Below the pieces are notes generated by a model. The model saw nothing but the letters and a program-made list of their open reading frames with translations. It ran no database searches and was not told where the DNA came from. From NCBI GenBank assembly GCA_017882985.1, contig JADGOK010000033.1:1-7273 (forward strand): a stretch of DNA of 7,273 bases, given 5' to 3'. Of the stretch, positions 5,374 to 7,273 are shown piece by piece. This DNA comes from Acidimicrobiales bacterium. Its GTDB lineage: Bacteria > Actinomycetota > Acidimicrobiia > Acidimicrobiales > RAAP-2. The number at the start of each line of letters is the position of its first letter. Within the stretch, counting starts at the first letter, position 1. A program made the translations under genes and the position numbers.

Positions 5374-6462
5374 CTAGATTGACTGGCGAAGCCGCTCGAT
5401 GACGTCGTCGACGACACCGCTCGTCGAGGAGTCACCGCCGAGATCAAACGTGCGCACGCCTTCGTTGGCACCCTGCAGTGTCGCCGCGCGCAAACGTGCG
5501 CCGGACTCTCGAAAGCGGGGCTCGTCGAGGCGAGCGGCGGCCTGATCCAGCAGTGCCGCTCCCGCGAGCAGCATCGCCATCGGGTTGGCGACGTCCTTTC
5601 CCTCGAGTGAGGGCGCGGTGCCGTGCGGCGCTTCGGCCATCGCGACGATCGGGTGAAAGTTCTCGTCCAGTGACAACAGCACCGATTCGGATCCAGCGAT
5701 GGAGCCAAACATCGCGAGGACGAGATCGCTCAAGCAGTCACCGTCGCGATTGAGCGCCGGTATCACGAGCGTGTGATCGTGCACGTCGGTCAACAGACCC
5801 GCGTACGCGGCGTCGATCAACGTCGGGCGGTAGATAACCGCCGGATAACGTTGCGCCGCGGCGTCCATCTCCTCCTTCAACATTCCTTCGTACACCGGAG
5901 AGACGGTCCACTTCGGTCCCCCGTACACGACGCCCTCGGCCTGTTGCGCGGTCAGGAACGCGTACTCCGCGACGAAGCGGCAGACCGATCGTTCGATTCG
6001 TTCGGTGCGCCACGCGATCTCACCGAAACCACCCGCAACGCCTTCGCGACCTTCGGCCGCGCCGTAGGCGTCACCCACCGCCATTCGGATGACGATGATC
6101 GGGTTGTTCGCAGCCACGGGCGGCGACACGCCGGGGATACGCCGACCGGTGCGCACGATCACCGACCCGCCGATGCCCTCGCGCAGGATACGGTTCGGCG
6201 ATCCGACGCCGCCGATCTCGGGTGGCGTGACCGTCGCGGCCTTCAAGCCGAGCCCGACCTCGACCATGGCGGCCGCCGCGTCGCGGACCACGCCGTTGTT
6301 CGTCGCGCGCCGTTGTTCGAGCGAGAGGTCGTAGTGCACGAAGTCGAGCTTCACGCCAAGAAGTTCGGGAGTCATCGCGCGCAGGGACTCGATGAGAAGT
6401 TCCTGGCCCGTCTGATCGCCGTCACAGACGACGACGGTTGCGGAGGGAGGTGTATTCACCAT
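5374..6462 (-). CDS. Isocitrate/isopropylmalate dehydrogenase-family enzyme with type II IDH-like active site (362 aa)
   Basis: A metal-dependent, NAD(P)-linked oxidative decarboxylase of a 2-hydroxyacid is predicted. Residues 9-80 align well with type II isocitrate dehydrogenases (GDQTGQEL, then YDLSLEQRRATNNGVVRDAAAA and KAATVTPPE). The active-site set is present: SPNRILR (88-94), Arg126 and Tyr133 around VGDAY, Lys184 in GGPKWT, Asp217 in LIDAAY, and Asp240, Asp242 and Asp246 in NRDGDCLSD. The stretch between Tyr133 and Lys184 is about 22 residues shorter than in human IDH1 (as I recall that sequence). It reads like the LeuB helix instead (RTERIERSVCRFVAEYA). HGTAPSLEGKDVANP (280-294) is also LeuB-like; Ser285-Leu286 occupy the cofactor-choosing positions and match neither the NADP nor the NAD pattern. 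At 362 residues it is nearer LeuB than type II IDH in length. The start could be ATG 6462 or GTG 6459. It follows livF by 53 bp. The substrate is unproven: isocitrate, isopropylmalate, homoisocitrate or a related acid. Confidence 0.85.
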   Translation of the reverse strand: MVNTPPSATVVVCDGDQTGQELLIESLRAMTPELLGVKLDFVHYDLSLEQRRATNNGVVRDAAAAMVEVGLGLKAATVTPPEIGGVGSPNRILREGIGGSVIVRTGRRIPGVSPPVAANNPIIVIRMAVGDAYGAAEGREGVAGGFGEIAWRTERIERSVCRFVAEYAFLTAQQAEGVVYGGPKWTVSPVYEGMLKEEMDAAAQRYPAVIYRPTLIDAAYAGLLTDVHDHTLVIPALNRDGDCLSDLVLAMFGSIAGSESVLLSLDENFHPIVAMAEAPHGTAPSLEGKDVANPMAMLLAGAALLDQAAARLDEPRFRESGARLRAATLQGANEGVRTFDLGGDSSTSGVVDDVIERLRQSI

Positions 6463-6465
6463 GGC

Positions 6466-6471
6466 AGTCTA
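6466..6471 (-). promoter_or_regulatory. Candidate -10 element just before the dehydrogenase start
   Basis: On the minus strand this reads TAGACT, fitting TANNNT. Three bases separate it from ATG 6462 and six from the next codon, GTG 6459. Six is the same spacing as at the transporter gene, so a leaderless transcript starting at GTG 6459 is plausible. No Shine-Dalgarno precedes either start. The -35 region is weak. If real, the dehydrogenase can be expressed independently of livF. Confidence 0.4.
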
Positions 6472-6515
6472 CGACAGCCGAATCACGTACCTCTCGACGG
6501 AGCGTACGAGGAAGA

Positions 6516-7262
6516 TCAGTGTCGCGCGCCGCCGCCGAGGAACGATTCGATGAATGCCGGATTCTCTTGGAGTTCCTCGGGTGCTCCCTGGAGTACCACG
6601 CGGCCACCGCCCAGCACGTAGGTCCAGTTCGAGATCCGCAGCGCCGACTTCGCCCGCTGCTCGACGAGCAGAACAGTCGAGCCGTTGTCCGCGAAGCCCC
6701 TGACGTACTCTTCGAGCAACTGCGTCGCGATCATCGGAGCGAGGTTGGCCGTCGGCTCATCGAGCACCAGGACCGACGGCGAGAGCATAAGAACCCGACC
6801 CATCGCGAGCATCTTTCGCTCGCCACCCGAGAGCTTGCCGGCCTTGCGATGCATCATTTCCTTCAGTCTCGGAAACCGGTCGACGACCGCGGAAATCCGG
6901 TCGGGGATGTCAGACTTCTTCAGCAGGTAGCCGCCGATCTCCAAGTTCTCCTTGACTGACAGGGGCGGAAAGACGTCGTCGATCTGGGGCACGTAGCCCA
7001 CGCCGAGCTTGGCGACTTCTTCCGGCGGCAAATTCGTGACGTCGTTGCCGCCGACCGACACACTTCCGTTCAAGACGCGCACGACCCCGACGAGCGATTT
7101 CAGCAGCGTCGATTTGCCCGAGCCGTTGGGCCCGACGATGGAGATGACCTTGCCTGGCGTGGCTTCGATCGTGATGTCGCTGACGATGGCGCGTCCGTCG
7201 TAGCCGGCGGCGAGCGCCGTCGTGCTGAGTACCAGACCCGGCTGGGATAGTTCAACCGACAA
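6516..7262 (-). CDS. livF: ABC transporter ATPase, LivF type (branched-chain amino acid or related uptake)
   Basis: One of the two ATPases that power a high-affinity branched-chain amino acid/amide-type importer at the inner face of the membrane. At 248 residues it is complete and of normal length. Motifs in order: Walker A GPNGSGKST (44-52), Q-loop VPQ (Gln93), signature LSGGE (144-148), Walker B VLVLDEP (164-170, catalytic Glu169) and LLVEQ (198-202). In that last motif the switch His is replaced by Gln, which is characteristic of LivF rather than LivG. The C-terminus AFIESFLGGG is also LivF-like. The start is TTG (7262-7260), supported by GGAGG (7273-7269) with a 6-nt spacer. The permease, LivG and binding-protein genes would lie beyond the right edge. 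The dehydrogenase lies 53 bp downstream in the same direction. Whether the substrate is leucine, urea, a short-chain amide or another compound cannot be told from this subunit. Confidence 0.9.
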   Translation of the reverse strand: MSVELSQPGLVLSTTALAAGYDGRAIVSDITIEATPGKVISIVGPNGSGKSTLLKSLVGVVRVLNGSVSVGGNDVTNLPPEEVAKLGVGYVPQIDDVFPPLSVKENLEIGGYLLKKSDIPDRISAVVDRFPRLKEMMHRKAGKLSGGERKMLAMGRVLMLSPSVLVLDEPTANLAPMIATQLLEEYVRGFADNGSTVLLVEQRAKSALRISNWTYVLGGGRVVLQGAPEELQENPAFIESFLGGGARH

Positions 7263-7273
7263 GGTACGCCTCC

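Noticed and set aside
5773..6621. 282-aa open frame on the + strand across the dehydrogenase and the end of livF
   Set aside because: Antisense shadow spanning two genes; low-complexity Arg/Asp/His composition.

Overview
The window is about 62% G+C and looks like a chromosomal segment of an actinobacterium, probably of the class Acidimicrobiia. The grounds are high-G+C codon use, a secreted protein with Cys-pair repeats and a terminal fibronectin type III domain, GTG and TTG starts, and at least one promoter whose -10 hexamer sits 6 nt before the start codon (a leaderless arrangement common in Actinobacteria). The taxon is inferred from general character only.

Left part, + strand: the C-terminal 162 residues of a repeat-containing surface or secreted protein (1-489); a perfect 10-bp stem-loop (516-548) inside a larger paired structure; a 100-aa single-pass membrane protein (580-882); a possible 43-aa ORF (1051-1182) whose stop overlaps the next start as ATGA; and a full-length NAD-type aldehyde dehydrogenase (1179-2711) preceded by two perfect short palindromes. 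After it come about 335 bp without a convincing gene, then a low-confidence 77-aa membrane ORF (3047-3280) whose 3' end runs antisense into the asparaginase gene.

Centre: a divergent pair, a cytosolic L-asparaginase (3197-4231, minus) and a TauE/SafE (TSUP) membrane transporter (4467-5255, plus). Their 235-bp shared upstream region is the most structured DNA in the window. It holds an 11-bp palindrome (4320-4330), a perfect 9-bp inverted repeat with a 9-nt spacer (4361-4387), three 11-bp tandem units plus a partial fourth (4410-4453), and a -10 hexamer placed for leaderless transcription of the transporter.

Right part, minus strand: an ABC ATPase of the LivF type (6516-7262) followed after 53 bp by an isocitrate/isopropylmalate dehydrogenase-family enzyme (5374-6462). 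The dehydrogenase has the N-terminal half and active site of a type II (eukaryotic-like) isocitrate dehydrogenase, but a shortened middle segment and an HGTAP end more like LeuB.

Most of the window is ordinary metabolism and transport: aldehyde oxidation, asparagine deamidation, anion/sulfur-compound export, amino-acid-type uptake and a hydroxyacid dehydrogenase. I see no defence system, mobile element, CRISPR array or RNA gene. The observations most worth checking are the architecture of the divergent control region, the hybrid dehydrogenase and the small ORF coupled to the aldehyde dehydrogenase.
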